The position numbers and the translations under genes were made by a program. DNA of 64,000 bases from Deinandra increscens subsp. villosa. Its lineage: Eukaryota > Streptophyta > Magnoliopsida > Asterales > Asteraceae. The stretch is taken from positions 26,085,061 through 26,149,060 of the forward strand of contig JBCNJP010000023.1 of NCBI GenBank assembly GCA_039602395.1. Direction: 5' to 3'. Position 1 is the stretch's first letter. The number at the start of each line of letters is the position of its first letter. The notes under the pieces are model-generated. The model worked only from the letters and a program-made list of their open reading frames with translations. It was not told where the DNA came from and did not search any database. Of this stretch, positions 36,293 to 49,100 are shown one piece after another.

Positions 36293-38265
36293 AATGATAA
36301 AAGTTTATACAGTTTCAATGATAAAAGTTTACGTTGTTTGATGTTGAAAGACATGTACAGTTTAAGTTATGTAATGTATAAAGTTTGAAACACTTATGCC
36401 ATTTAAGTTATGAAATGTTTAAAGTTCGAAAGACTTGTGAAATTCAAGTTATGTAATGTATAAAGTTTGGAATACTTGTGCAATTCAAGTTATGTAATCT
36501 TTATTGTTTAATGCTCATGCAAGTCAGGTTATGTAGATGTTATTAATCAAGTTGACATATGTTAGGATAATGTGGCTGTAAGTTACCATGAACCTTGAAT
36601 TCAAACACTAACCGATTACCCACCCATGGCACCTTTCCCATTTGATACCGAATGGACAAGAATAACTGGCATGTACCCGTTGACTATAACAGTGGAGTCA
36701 GGATTAGAGCGACCAATCATGAGCGGGGGCGTCAACCCAAATAGTGATATTCACTAGTTATCGTTTTGTACAGATCGAACTAATTAAATTTAATTAATAT
36801 TAGGATAGGCATATAATCATGAATCAACAAGTTATATGAAATGTTTTGGGATAATGAAAAGAACATGTAATCGATCATTACATCTTACGTGATATTCTGT
36901 TGTCAAGCATGTTTAATGTTTAATGAATATGTTTGTAATGAATTCTCACCAAATATTTAAAAACAATAAAAGTAAAAGGGGTCGTGAGACTCACCTGAAT
37001 CAACTGATGAGGTATCGCACTAGATATTAAGTATGCTACCGATAAAGTCCTAAATATATATTAAGACGATTAGGGTCGGTATTATTGAGTAATGTTTAAT
37101 TTACTAAATAACTTGGTCAAGTCTTGACTCATGGTATCCTGTTAGTATTGTTGGAAACCTTATATTGTTGGATATTATTTATTGACAAAATAAATATATA
37201 TAAGAGTTATGAAATACTATTTATTGTAAAAATAAATATTAATAAATGATTTGCATCGTGAAATAAAGTATTTTAGAATATATTTTGTAAATATATATTT
37301 GTTCATTTATTCACTTTAGTATGATAATGATAATGTTTATGTTGAAATGAAATATTTATCGTGTTTTTGGGTATAATATTTATCGTTAGAATAAATATTA
37401 ATAATTTGATATGCGATACGGATGAAATAATTATGTTTATATATATTTAGTGTATATAGCGCTAAGGCTATAATATATCGTAAGAGAAAATATTTATTGT
37501 TTGAATAAATATTTAACGTTAGACTAAAATTGAAATTATATAAGTATATATATATATATATTGTCGGATATATACATATTTCATTCTAAAATAAATTTTT
37601 ATGATAATATTTATGTTGATAGATATTAAGAAGGTTTAATTTGACAGATTTGGCAATTTCAAGAAATTGTAAATAATCGTAAAAAATATGCGCTTTTAGT
37701 CGGTGTCCGATACGCGATATAATTTCTAATTATTTTAGCAATTATTATTTTTTATAAAAATGATTATCTAAGATGTTGAGTCTTTCAAAAATATGATTCC
37801 CTATATTTTCTAGATTATTGGTTGTCGGTTTTGCTGCTACGGCTCCGGTTAATCCGGTACTTATCTTTTTTTTGTCTGGTAACTTCTTTCACCTTATTTT
37901 TAAGTTTCTAAATCATTCTAAGATTAATTATGACCATATTAACATCAGATTCTAAGTTCTAAAGTTTCATATCGTCCGGTTGTAATCCAAGTTACAAAAT
38001 TTAGGGTTTACTCGGCTCGGTTTTCACCGTCTTTGACCCGGTTTCTTCCTAAAACAAGGTTTTTCAATTTTGGTCCTTATTTTTCATTTTAGGAACATAA
38101 ATTATTCAAAACCTACTATCCAAATCAGTAGCTAACTTATTTGATGACGTCGGTTCGTTTAAAGTTCGAAATTAGGGTTTCAGGTTTCCTAATTACCATT
38201 TTAGGTGTCCTAACCTTTGTTGCATCAAAAGTGTGTTTACCGAAGTTGTTTGTATATACTAATAC
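36293..38265 (-). repeat. Old gypsy-type LTR, right part
   Basis: Continuation of 24032-24450 beyond the Tat insertion. Very AT-rich, with a minus-strand CAG|GTGAGT at 36995/36994, the same word found in other LTRs here. Several CAAGTTATGTAATGTATAAAGTTTG-like repeats (period about 55 bp) lie at 36360-36510. Coding sequence is absent. The right limit, at the start of copia gag text, is approximate. Confidence 0.5.
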
Positions 38266-38269
38266 AAAA

Positions 38270-38591
38270 TAATCTGATTAAATATGCCCTTGGCACATGT
38301 ATTACAGTCAACTTAATCGAATGCCTCATGAGGAAGAGCCATGATTAAGACAGTATTAGCTCTATCCTTATTTATCTATTTTTCTTTATCTTCTTTACTC
38401 CACCACTTCCTTGGTTTGGGAATAGATTGTGGTGGATCTCTTAGCGTAGTATGAGTTTCTTTTATCTCAGGATCGTCAACAATAGGACATTGCGGTCCTT
38501 TGGTTATGCATTCTAGCAGTGAACTTGCAACTTCCTTAAGAAAGTTGAGAATTCTTATTTTCCATTATGGGTATTCCTCCCTGGCTAGCAT
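38270..38591 (-). pseudogene. Copia gag N-terminus, short and broken
   Basis: From the ATG at 38591-38589 the minus strand reads MLAREEYP, stop, WKIRILNFLKE, and on through LIMALPHEAFD. These are landmarks of plant Ty1/copia gag (the EEY-WK block and the ALP block). In-frame stops include TAA and TAG. It is truncated at about 38270. A PBS and LTR lie directly to the right, so it is the 5' end of an element. Confidence 0.7.
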
Positions 38592-38734
38592 GGAGGTTTT
38601 AAAAATGTACCCAGAGATCTGGCACTTTACCAACTACTTAATGTCATATTTTTAAGTAAGTAGTTGGAGGTTTTACCTTTTAAGAAACATATATTGTTGA
38701 AGGCACTATAAAGCAAAAAGAAAATGAAGAGCAA

Positions 38735-38749
38735 GATCTTTGATACCAA
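38735..38749 (-). other. Copia primer-binding site
   Basis: The minus strand reads TTGGTATCAAAGATC immediately inside the LTR that starts at 38751, resembling the initiator-Met PBS of copia elements. Confidence 0.7.
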
Positions 38750-38750
38750 T

Positions 38751-39275
38751 TGTTAGGTCCCGAAGGGCTCTAAACAGAGTTGGCTCAGTTGATTTAAATA
38801 ATTAAGATTGTACGAAATATAAAATCAATTGGAAGACAAGAACTCATAGAATTTTTTTCTGAATATCTCGAGTAAAGAATGGTTACAAGAGTTAATAATG
38901 TGAGTGTGTGATTACATGATATCTTTCTACAAGAGTATGGTTGTAAGTTTGTGAGCTGTGGATCGTCTACTTGATCAATGATCAAACCTGTAATTTGATT
39001 TCTGAAATGAGACACAAGATATAAATACAAAGTAGATTTGTATTGCTTAACCACTGAGAATTACACACAGAGAAACACAAACAAGATATGACCAAGAAGT
39101 TCTAAAACTCTACAAGACGAAGCTATTTATAGTGGTACATAACTGCCCGAACTGCCACTTCAGGTCAGTTCATGTGCACCCGAACTGGCAGTTCGGGTCA
39201 CTTCAGACAAAGCCTCTTTTGTAGCTTTGTCTTGTTCTTGATACTTCACATGACGACCAGAATAATGCTCTAACA
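38751..39275 (-). repeat. Copia LTR
   Basis: 525 bp with perfect 6-bp inverted ends, TGTTAG ... CTAACA. A PBS lies on its left. On its right the minus strand reads GAGCGGGAGTT, a polypurine-tract candidate, so it could serve as the 5' LTR of one element and the 3' LTR of another. Confidence 0.75.
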
Positions 39276-40872
39276 AACTCCCGCTCGACGTGTGCAGTAT
39301 ATGTGTAGTATCGATTCTTTACATAAACTCGTATCTTCAATCAACCCCTACCTCCCTCAACTTGATGGTTACTCTGATTTTGAATACTTGATATTGCAGC
39401 GTGTGCAATCTCTTTATCAATAGCTTCAGAAGACTTAAAGTTGTGATATTCTCTTTTCATTTAGAACATGCCAACATAAATAATCTTGGCGCAAAACGTC
39501 TCTTCGAGACTCCAAGATATTCAGATTTTGAAATTTGAATCGTATCCCGTGTTGGTCAATCGAAAAGAAATTAGAAATAAAATCTTTTTGATTTTTCAAA
39601 TTTTATATCAAAACACACCTAAAATCTTTTTAGTATTTTATGATACGAAAAGTAAAGGCAATACAGAATCACACACTATTTTTGTCTTTTGCGAGAAAGA
39701 TCACGACTTGGGATCATATTGGTCATACCGTGTTGAACTACACTTCATTTTCGATTATTATAGCACATAAGCAATGTCGATTGCAGATATAATTTGTCCA
39801 ACTTTAAACTCAGGTAGAATCATACTCATAACATCTAGATATGTTAAAGTATTGATTAAATTTTCTTTGACCAGTGTACCCCACACTATCTGATACTCAG
39901 ATATTATTTGTTTATCACACTTTATGATTTCACTTGTGAGTTAACACATAGTGATTGAATTCATGATATAGTCAACTGTGTTCCATGTAAAAAGAAATAA
40001 GAATGTTAAATCGTCTACCTTAAGGTCGATCTTTCGATACGCAGATAAGGCCTCTGATTTAACAAAATAAGAAAATAAAAACAAGTTGAAATTGTATAAT
40101 TCAACAACGATCAAGTCAGTCTTGTGGACACGCAGATAAAGTCCGATGAATTATACGAAACACCAAGAAAATAAAGCAGAATCTGGAACGAACAACAATC
40201 AGGTTGATCTTTCGATACGTAAAGAAAGTTTGTTCATTTGAGAAAATATAGAAAATCAAACAAGTTTAAATCCTTGCAAAAGGAACACATGTTTACACAG
40301 TAACTTCTCATTTTCTTTTCAAATATCATTTTCTTGATATATCTTGAGATATGCATCAAGATGTTGTCCACTAGGTCAAGCATCAGATTTAGTGTATATC
40401 ACATGTGTATACTTTCTGATTTTCCGAGCCTACCTAGCACATCGGTCAATGGTCTTATGGCTTTTTCACTTACTCTATCCATAAGTCAGACAACGTCAAC
40501 CAATGTACCATCATTTCCGAATCATGTTGGATACAATTTCTCATCTTTCAATGTTTTTGTATTTTCAAATTTTCTCCCTCTACAAGTGACGAACTCCATT
40601 TTTTAGATTTTCATTTTTACTATTTGAAACTTGATCAACCAACACGGATACTTGAATTTTAGCATTTTGAAAACACGGAATTTTAAAAATGATATGAAAA
40701 TTCATTTTAAGTTAAACACAGATATTCCACCATCAGTAATGCGTCAATTACTGATAGGTCTTCCTGAAATACCTGCTGACACCAAATAAAATAATAGTTT
40801 CTCTGGGATCAACCCGATCAATAGCGTCGGGTCACCCGGTGTCTTCCACGTAGTCTTTGTTAGCCCTGGAAA
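39276..40872. other. Decayed copia spacer with 90-bp degenerate repeats
   Basis: No intact coding region. At about 40020-40230 a unit of roughly 90 bp recurs three times, marked by TCGATCTTTCGATACG or a variant (40024, about 40115, about 40205). The rest is AT-rich. Confidence 0.4.
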
Positions 40873-43840
40873 CTACTTTTGGTTTCCATATCTATGTTGA
40901 AGAAATTTTTGAATCGGAACTTGAAACACTATCAATCGACGTCTTTGGTCGGGACCAAAACGGCTTACTAGTTGATTTAACCTTTGGAGACCAAGGTTCA
41001 TAAAAAATTTGACCATTATTATCCACGTATTCGGAATTGGTATGGATATATGCAGTCGTCGGACAATATGCAGCCATATGTCCCGGTTGACGACATATAA
41101 CAAATTATTTCACGAATATTAAAGTCATTTGAAAAATTCTTTGAAATTTTAGAAAATGAGGAGTTATCAGAACCAAAAGTATCAAAGAACTCATCTGAAG
41201 AATCATGCCTCGGAGATTTACTCCGCGTTGAAACTTTGTAATCTAATGACGACCTTCCAGAATAATAAGAATCATTCTTGGAATAAAAGCAGCAGTTTAC
41301 TTCTTCGAAGGTTGAGAGTTCTTTTGATTCTTAACTTTCAAAACATTTTCTTTCTTCTTTGAATCTTGAGATTGAATAGGCTTCTCTTTCAAAATAAATC
41401 ATAGTCCTTTATGCTTAGAACCAGAAATTTTGGACGATTCAGCTTGAGAAGTACCAACAACACTTGTTTGATGTGCGCGTTGAGTAAAAGTGACCTTAAT
41501 CTCTGGTATTTTGTTCTCTTTGACCAAAATCTTTGCAGTTTCAACTTCAGATGAAATAGCAGTAGAAGTACCGGCCACACTCTTATCAAACACAACTTCA
41601 TTCTCCAGTAATGAAGAATCAGATGTGAACTTTGGAGCTTCACCAACTTTTTCTTTCTTCTTTTCAGACTTAGATTTCTTCTTCTTTGCAGGAGTTGCAA
41701 ATTTAGAATAATTTTGCAATTCAACTTTTTGATCAATAGGAGCAGATGAAGATTCAGATAAATCCACTGGCGAGGGAACCTTGTGAATATCTTTTTCCTT
41801 TGTATCATCATCACATCTATCCTTTTTATACAAAAAATTCAGCAATGTTGGTGATAGATTGAAATTCTTGACTTGTCTTTGTAAATCTAGAATCTCCAAT
41901 TTCAATTCAGCAATCTTATGTTGAGTAGCAAACAAATGCTTTTCAGATTTAATTAATTCTTCACTTAAATCATTGTACTCATACTTTTGTTGTTTTCTTA
42001 TGTCACATTCACCAAAAAGCTTCTCTATAACACTTTCCCATTTCTTTTTGAAGATATCAATGTCTTTTGTCAAAACTTCATTCTTGTCATGAAAATTAAC
42101 ATTGTCAGCTCTTAACTTTTCAACTTCATTCTAAAGAATATCACTTTATCTCAGCAGCTTTAACGGAAATATCATTGACTGTTTCATATTTTTGTTGAAG
42201 TGGATAAGTTTTCTGAAATAAAGCATCAAAGTCTTTAGCAACTTCCTGAGCTTTGGCTTTCTGACATTCTTCAAACAAATCAGCTTTTTCTTTTATCAAC
42301 CTCTCATAACTGGTATTCAAATAATAATATTTTTCTTGAAAACTTTCCAATTCTTGTTTCAGCACAACAATCTCTTCAGTCAGCAACTTGAGATCTCTTT
42401 CCAAACTTGCATTTTTGTTGTTTAAACCAGCACACTTATAACATTTAAGATCTTCTTCTTTGGATTTCTCAGCCACATTTGCTTGACTTTCTTCAAATGT
42501 TGTTACTTTGGAACTCATTTCAGAATCAGTCAGAATACTATCACTTACATGATGAGCTGTCAAAGCAACAACAACTTCATTATTAGTATCATGAATCTCA
42601 TTAATAACAATATTTCGATATGCATTCCTTTTAAACTCAGGATCTTCATTCCATGCATACTCATTCGGATGCCAAAATATTTCTACCATTCTTTCATCAA
42701 GAGAAACGAAAGCCTTTTGATTTTGACAAGTTGAAGTTTTAACCAAGTGATCATGTTAACCTGACTACAGCTTATTATCAGTAGAAGTTTGACATTCACG
42801 AGCAAAATGTCCATACAATGAACACTTGTAACGCTTGACCTTAGATTTATCCAAACCGATCTTTCCATCTTGATTCAACATCTTCTTCCGGTTCCGTTAA
42901 AGAATTTCTTGGTTCTTCTAACAAGCATTGCATACTGCCAATTCAAGTCCACCTCCTCCAGATGATCATAATCAATTTGATTATGATCTTCTTCAATTAA
43001 TTCTGCGTTACCCACTAAACCAGTAATAACACCAAAATATGACGAGACAAGAGCAGACATCAATGCCATATAATCTTCAATTGTTTAAACAGATAGGGCA
43101 TTGTGTGTTGATGAACTTGGAAATGAAACAGTACAACTAGAAGAATAACCAGAATTATCAACTTTTCTGGCAATAAATGCCGTAGAGGTGCAGAATTTAA
43201 AACATTAGACTTCATAACATGAGTGGTAGAATCATTTTCTCCATGATACACAACAGGATTTTGAATTTGTTTAGGATATGATTTGTTCATTGTTAATTCC
43301 ATATCCCTAGCTTGTATTCTCTTAAGCAAATTATTGGACGAAAAATCCGGATATTCTTTATCATGCGTAATCATCATAACATAATTCTCCCATTTTTTCA
43401 GGTAACGCCTCCTACAACTACTCCTTCAAATCAGCATCTTTCTTTTTTGATATTTACCAAGACCATTTCACTCATCAAATGTGAAAACCTTGTAATCAAA
43501 TTTGAAATGGTCTCGTTTTGGTAAGGCTTGTAAATTATCAAATTCTTTCTTCAAAACCTTATGACGACTTTTCTTGTATTGATCATTACCCTCACATCTT
43601 TTAATGCATCTCATAAATCTTTTGTTGTATCGTAAGCAGAAAACTGATGTAATAACTCCTTGGGTAATGCCATCGTCAAAGTTCCAAAAGCCTTTTATTC
43701 AGCTTGATATGCTTTCTTTTGTTCAGAAGTCAAGCTTTTCTGTAAAATTGGTCTTCCATTTCCATTTGTTGGATACACATATTGATCAGTGTATGACAAC
43801 CAAATATCCACATCATTTGTTCAGATATATGCCTCATACT
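40873..43840 (-). pseudogene. Copia gag with two zinc knuckles, broken
   Basis: From 43840 leftward: YEAYI, then DVDIWLSYTDQYVY, KKAFGTLTMALPKELL, ETISNLITRF. A first CCHC knuckle region (RYKCSLYGHFAREC) lies near 42800. A long Glu/Lys-rich coiled-coil region (42746-41399) ends in a Lys-rich basic tract. A second knuckle (CRQPGHMAAYC) near 41070 has lost its first Cys. There are many stops and shifts. The reading is cut at 43840, where the giant copia LTR begins, so the N-terminal part should lie beyond that insertion. No pol remains. Confidence 0.7.
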
Positions 43841-45504
43841 TGTAACGCCTGCCCCTACGTGCGCGATCGTCACTCATCGTATTTACTCATCAGCACATGA
43901 TTTCATCAGAGATATCAAAAACATCGGAAACTGAAACTTATTTATACAACATAATCATGTCTTACACAGCGGAAGCATAAACAACATAAATAAAAACATA
44001 ACATAGCCAATAATGCCAGCCAGTAAGCATTACCAGAGCCATCTACGTACAAGCCTTTCCCTTGCTGCTTGACGCCTCTGCAGAGCCTAGTATACATGCT
44101 CAAGTGGTCAGCTTACGCCGAGTTCTATGTTTTCATTTGAAAACCATTCATTTATTACCTACTTCATTTCATGTAAACACATATAACACATAATCATAGC
44201 ATGCATAACATTTAAATGGACATAAACATTACTTTCACTTTTTACCATAGCCTTAGTCCACATCTTATTCTTCTTAACTAGTCATGACTACATATCATAT
44301 CTTAACCTTTCTTTTGCTACCTCATGAGCAGACATAAACTAACATAACATCTTCCTTATCTCAGGTACTCTGTTTGGACATGATAGCGCCGCTAACAACC
44401 TAGCTGCATCACCTTCACGCACGCGTCCCTTCAGTGAACACCTTTGTCAACCGACAGCCGCTCCACCTTCACGCGAGCGTCTTTCAGTGGACCCTTCACG
44501 CATGCGTCCTTCAGGAACACTACCCTTAACTCCCTTACGTTTCCGTCTTTCAGGAGTCCCCTTTAGTACCGTCGACCTTCATGACCTTGTGGACCGTTTT
44601 ACTAGAATATTCTAGCCAATCATAATGTACCTCTTATAGGTAATCCTAACCTCCTGGTTGCACTACCTGCTCCTAGTCAACCGCCCAAGTGCCTTAGGTT
44701 TATTAGTGGACAGTGATGAAGTATTCATGTGTTGCAACTAGTGGGCATCCCCAACTTACCTTCCATGTTTATATATAGGAAGTACTGCAGCGTATCCACC
44801 ACACTTCTAATATACTAGGAAACTATAACATTATGCTTATATATAGGAAGTACCACAGCGTATCCACCATATAATGAAATAGTGAATGCACACTAATTAT
44901 CGCACATAGTACTAGATACACTCCTATGTCCACTAACAATTCCTTCACCACTTGGTCACTTGATTTCAAATAAGGTAATAGCACATAACATATCCTTACA
45001 ATTAATCCATATATAAGTCAATAACCACATATAAGGATTGAAAGCATATTGTAACGCATATAAAAGTTTGGAAACATATTCGTATCATAACATGTATACC
45101 ATCCCAAAATGGTTAAAACATTTAAAGAAGGGCTTCAAAGAACTCACCTGAGCCTAGCACTGCGATATCCCAATTATTGATAGCTAATCGAAGCAATCAA
45201 CTTCTCACCTTATCCGATGTCCTAAACCAAAACATCCTTGTAAGGTTATATACTTCCTAACATGCAACAATACTTTAAGGACCAAACCCGTCTCGAATGT
45301 GTCAGGACCAATTTGGAGCCTTTACTCATCCAATACATAGATCCAAGTGCGGAAATTATGAATCCATGATCAAATCATAGTGTTTGTTAGTTGAAATCCT
45401 TAGATTTCATGTCTGAAACTCAAGAACACGTGGGTTTTCACACACATGTGCTCTCTCTCTTCAAACAGCCGTCCAAAAGCTTATTCTAGGTTATTCTCAT
45501 GTTG

Positions 45505-45513
45505 CTATTTATA
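45505..45513 (-). promoter_or_regulatory. TATA box of the giant copia LTR
   Basis: TATAAATAG on the minus strand, about 105 bp downstream of the nearest motif of the 45611-45780 array. Confidence 0.6.
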
Positions 45514-45610
45514 CTGGAGAGAGCACCTGATGTCACATCACTGAAATCAAGAGAATGTTATTGAAGTTAGTTGATATTATGTCATCAGACTGACGAGTTC
45601 GACAAGAACA

Positions 45611-45780
45611 AATGCTGAAATCGCCACTTGGTGAGGTCGCCAACCTTGGTGAGGTCGCCAAGAGAATTTGTCCAGATCGCCAAGTGTAATGCCAAGTCGC
45701 CAAGGCAATTTGGTGAGGTCGCTAAGCTTGGTGAGGTCTCCAAGCTTGGTGAGGTCGCCAAGACTAACTCAAAATCATCA
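45611..45780. repeat. LTR array of GAGGTCGCCAAG motifs
   Basis: Eight copies, two of them degenerate (GTCGCTAAG, GTCTCCAAG), at irregular spacing upstream of the LTR TATA box. The same motif recurs at 53969-54348. Confidence 0.85.
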
Positions 45781-46137
45781 AGTACACTCGTAAAACGTCA
45801 AGAATCATTATTGAACCATTAAGGGTTGTTATTGTAAAGACACATTCAATTATTAACATTAGCTAAGTAAATTGTCATGAAATAACACAGAATATGGATC
45901 CGGACTTTCACAGCACATTAGAAATGTACTAGGGAAAATTCCTAAATATCAATGATCAACACAAGTTATGACATTACATATGAATCATACAAAACATCAA
46001 ATACTTGAATGCTTAAAATAAACATCAAGAGAATTGTCCAAGTACAAAATACAAGTGAATGTGAAAGGTTTACAATTTGAGCACAAATACTAAGGATGCT
46101 ATGTTTGAGTTGCCACCAATCCTATAAAGATCTTACA

Positions 46138-46154
46138 AATTCCCCCTTTGGTGG
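46138..46154 (-). other. Giant copia polypurine tract
   Basis: The minus strand reads CCACCAAAGGGGGAATT immediately before the LTR start at 46137. Confidence 0.65.
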
Positions 46155-46182
46155 TAATACAAACATAGAAAATAACTGACGA

Positions 46183-49100
46183 CTATTTGAGTTGACCAAG
46201 CAGATTTAGCAGGAACCTCCAGTATTTACGAGCAAGATTCCTGTATCGATCATCTAAGCAGAGAATCTGTGCATCGTACAGTATCCAAAGGTCTTCTCGC
46301 GCGAACTTCTTCAAATCAGAATAGTGCCACATCTCTAACATCCTTTCACGACCGCGGGAGAGGCAGCAAATCCCGCGACCACCAATGACCCAGTCTTTCA
46401 AGGTGCTCAGGCTTTCTGTCGTCATCTTCTTGGCAGCAATACACTCCCAGCACCACCACCTTAGAAACAAACCGAAATAGTTTGCGTCCACTATCTCGTA
46501 TGGCCTAAGCCTTCGAGGGATGGTGTGCAGGTGACTGTAGAATAACCATTTAAGGTAACTTCTATGCAGCAGTCTCAATTCAATTGCAGCGAAGAGCCTT
46601 ATTGTATCGCCGTCTTCCCTTTCAATGACTAACTCATGAGTGTCCCCACTGTAATACCAACAGCTTATTGGGTTGCTTTTCTGATCTCCCTTTATTTTAT
46701 TTATAATCAAATCCTTGCTGATACTCTTGTACATGACCTTATGTGGGACCACAGCTCTCTACCTTCTGAAAGTTTTATACTTCTTCTTTTCTGTCTTGAG
46801 GGGGCGAGTTGAACTAACGTGTAGATGGCTTTTATCTGTCCTTCAGCATCTCTACCCACTGGATCATTTGAGTGGTTGATCAGCTGTCTCCACCTAAGTT
46901 GTTTCAGCTCCCAAGAGAACAGAATTAGAAGGTCTCTTATTTTGGCAAAGAATTGTACAAATCCGTTTCTATATTTGACAATAAAAGCCTTAAACTCGTG
47001 ATAATATTTCCAACCAAGGATTTTCATCCCATCATCGGATTCAACGTTAGGAGGCATATATTTGAGCTTTTTAGCAGTGAACTGCACCAAGGCTTTCCGA
47101 TACGGTGCCATTTCCTTCCAGTCGTCAACCAAGGTAGGGGCTTCCTTCCTTCGGTGTTCCTATACCCTTATTGTTTCTCGTTCATCATGTTGATGCTTTA
47201 CCTTCTTATTCTCTTCAATTATGTGGCTTTTGACCATTTTTCGTAGACTAGGAAGTTGCTTTCTGCTATAGCTTTTGCGAGCATATCCCTTTTGGTCTAG
47301 AAAGTCCTGCAACTCTCTTTTGGTTATTCGGTTAACGCCAAGCGTAGCTGTAGTGGGACTGGGCAGAGGTGAAACATGATCAAAGATGTCTAGAGGTGGA
47401 GGCATATACTGTGCATGCATCTCTTGGATCTTTTACTGCAGATTGTCGTTGAATTGCACATATTCAAACTTCTTATCAGTATCAGCAAAGGGATTTGCTC
47501 AAGGATCAGTAAGATTATCTGCAAGTTTGTAGTTGTAAAGATGTTTCTCCATATCTAGTTATAAAGATGTTTCTCCATATGCGAGCATATCCCTTTTGGT
47601 CTAGAAAGTCTGCAACTCTCTTTTGGTTATTCGGTTAACGCCAAGCGTAGCTGTAGTGGGACTGGGCGAAGGTGAAACATGATCAAAGATTTCTAGAGGT
47701 GGAGGCATATACTGTGCATGCATCTCTTGGATCTTTTACTGTAGATTGTCATTGAATTGCACATATTCAAACTTCTTATCAGTATCAGCAAAGGGATTTG
47801 CTCAAGGATCAGTAAGATTATCTGCAAGTTTGTAGTTGTAAAGATGTTTCTCCATATCTTGCTCGTTAGTGTACAATTCAACTAGCTGTGCATTCGTGAG
47901 AGTCATCAAGTAGGATAGGGGAATCCCACGATAAATGAGCTCTCTGACATATTTTGCATTTTCTGAAGTGTCAGACGGATCAACATTGTCTCCAGCTAAG
48001 TTGGGGATTATTCTTATTCTTGGTTCTCTATCACCTGTGTTTTGATCGTTCGGCTTAAAGTATTCTGATCCAGGGCCAATTTTCATTTGAGGACGACTGG
48101 ATTTTGTCAATTCTCTGATAACCTCTTGTCTGGCAATCTCATCCAGCGTCCTCTCAAGAATTATTTCTTCTTTAGCAAGTCTTAGAACTTCTTCCTTCTT
48201 TCTTTGTTTTTACATTTCCTGCTCGTAGACCTCTTCAGGAGTCAATTTCCTTTTACCTTTGTCGGGTCTACCAGAAGGACCAGGTTCTTGTGAAGGGTCT
48301 GGATTATTTGTAGCTTGACCACCACTTACACTTGTTATTGGTTGAGTCTGAACAGTTTCAGGAGCAACACTCGTGGTGGTTTCAGTAGACTCAGGCACTG
48401 AGGATTGGGTTGCAACTCCTTCTTGATGGACTTCCCTTTCTTTAGAATGATGAACTGGTGAAGAGATTGGAGAAACAATAACTTCATCATCAACTTGAGG
48501 CTCACTTACCACAGGCTCAGATCCCAGAGGAGTTGGAGATGCAATCTCAACTGGTTCGTCTTTGATCTCATAGGTGATCTCCTCGTCATATTCATCATCA
48601 GTTGTGAATTCCAGATTTATGAAGTTTGTGGCGCTGGAGTCATAAATGAGATTATTCAGACGTTCAGCCAAACTAATATCATTGAAGATCTCATCTGGAA
48701 TCATGCTAAGAGGCTGAATCTACAGTGCTTCATTGGCTTCTACATTTTTGTCAGTGACAACTACACCGCTTCGGCTGCCAGGGTTAGTAGCTAGGGTGTT
48801 TGCATAAAACTCCCAAAACGCACTTCTCCCAACATCTAGAAACTCACTATCAATATGAAAGTGTTTCAGTTGTTCAGAGATTTCGGATTCAGCATTTGTA
48901 GGCATGACAATGCTTATTGGCTGTTGCACTGGAGGAGCCAGTTGAAGTTGCAGGGAGATCTCAGGGTTGACATGAGGTATATCTGGTTCACCCATGGTTA
49001 AGACAGGGGTTTCTCCTGAGGATGATTGATTTATTTCAAGTGCAGCTCTGGAGAATCTTGGAAGTTTGATATTCTCAGGAGGTGGCACTAGGCTTATTAC

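Larger units (their letters stand above)
43841..46137 (-). repeat. Giant copia 3' LTR
   Basis: Starts TGTAACGCCTGCC, ends AGATCTTACA, with TGTAA/TTACA inverted ends, 2297 bp. On the minus strand: about eight GCGACCTC-type motifs (45611-45780), a TATAAATAG box at 45505-45513, then a splice-donor-like CAG|GTGAGT at 45147/45146. The palindromes ACGCACGCGT, ACGCGAGCGT and ACGCATGCGT lie at 44410-44515. The partner LTR is outside the window. The left junction interrupts a copia gag. Confidence 0.65.
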
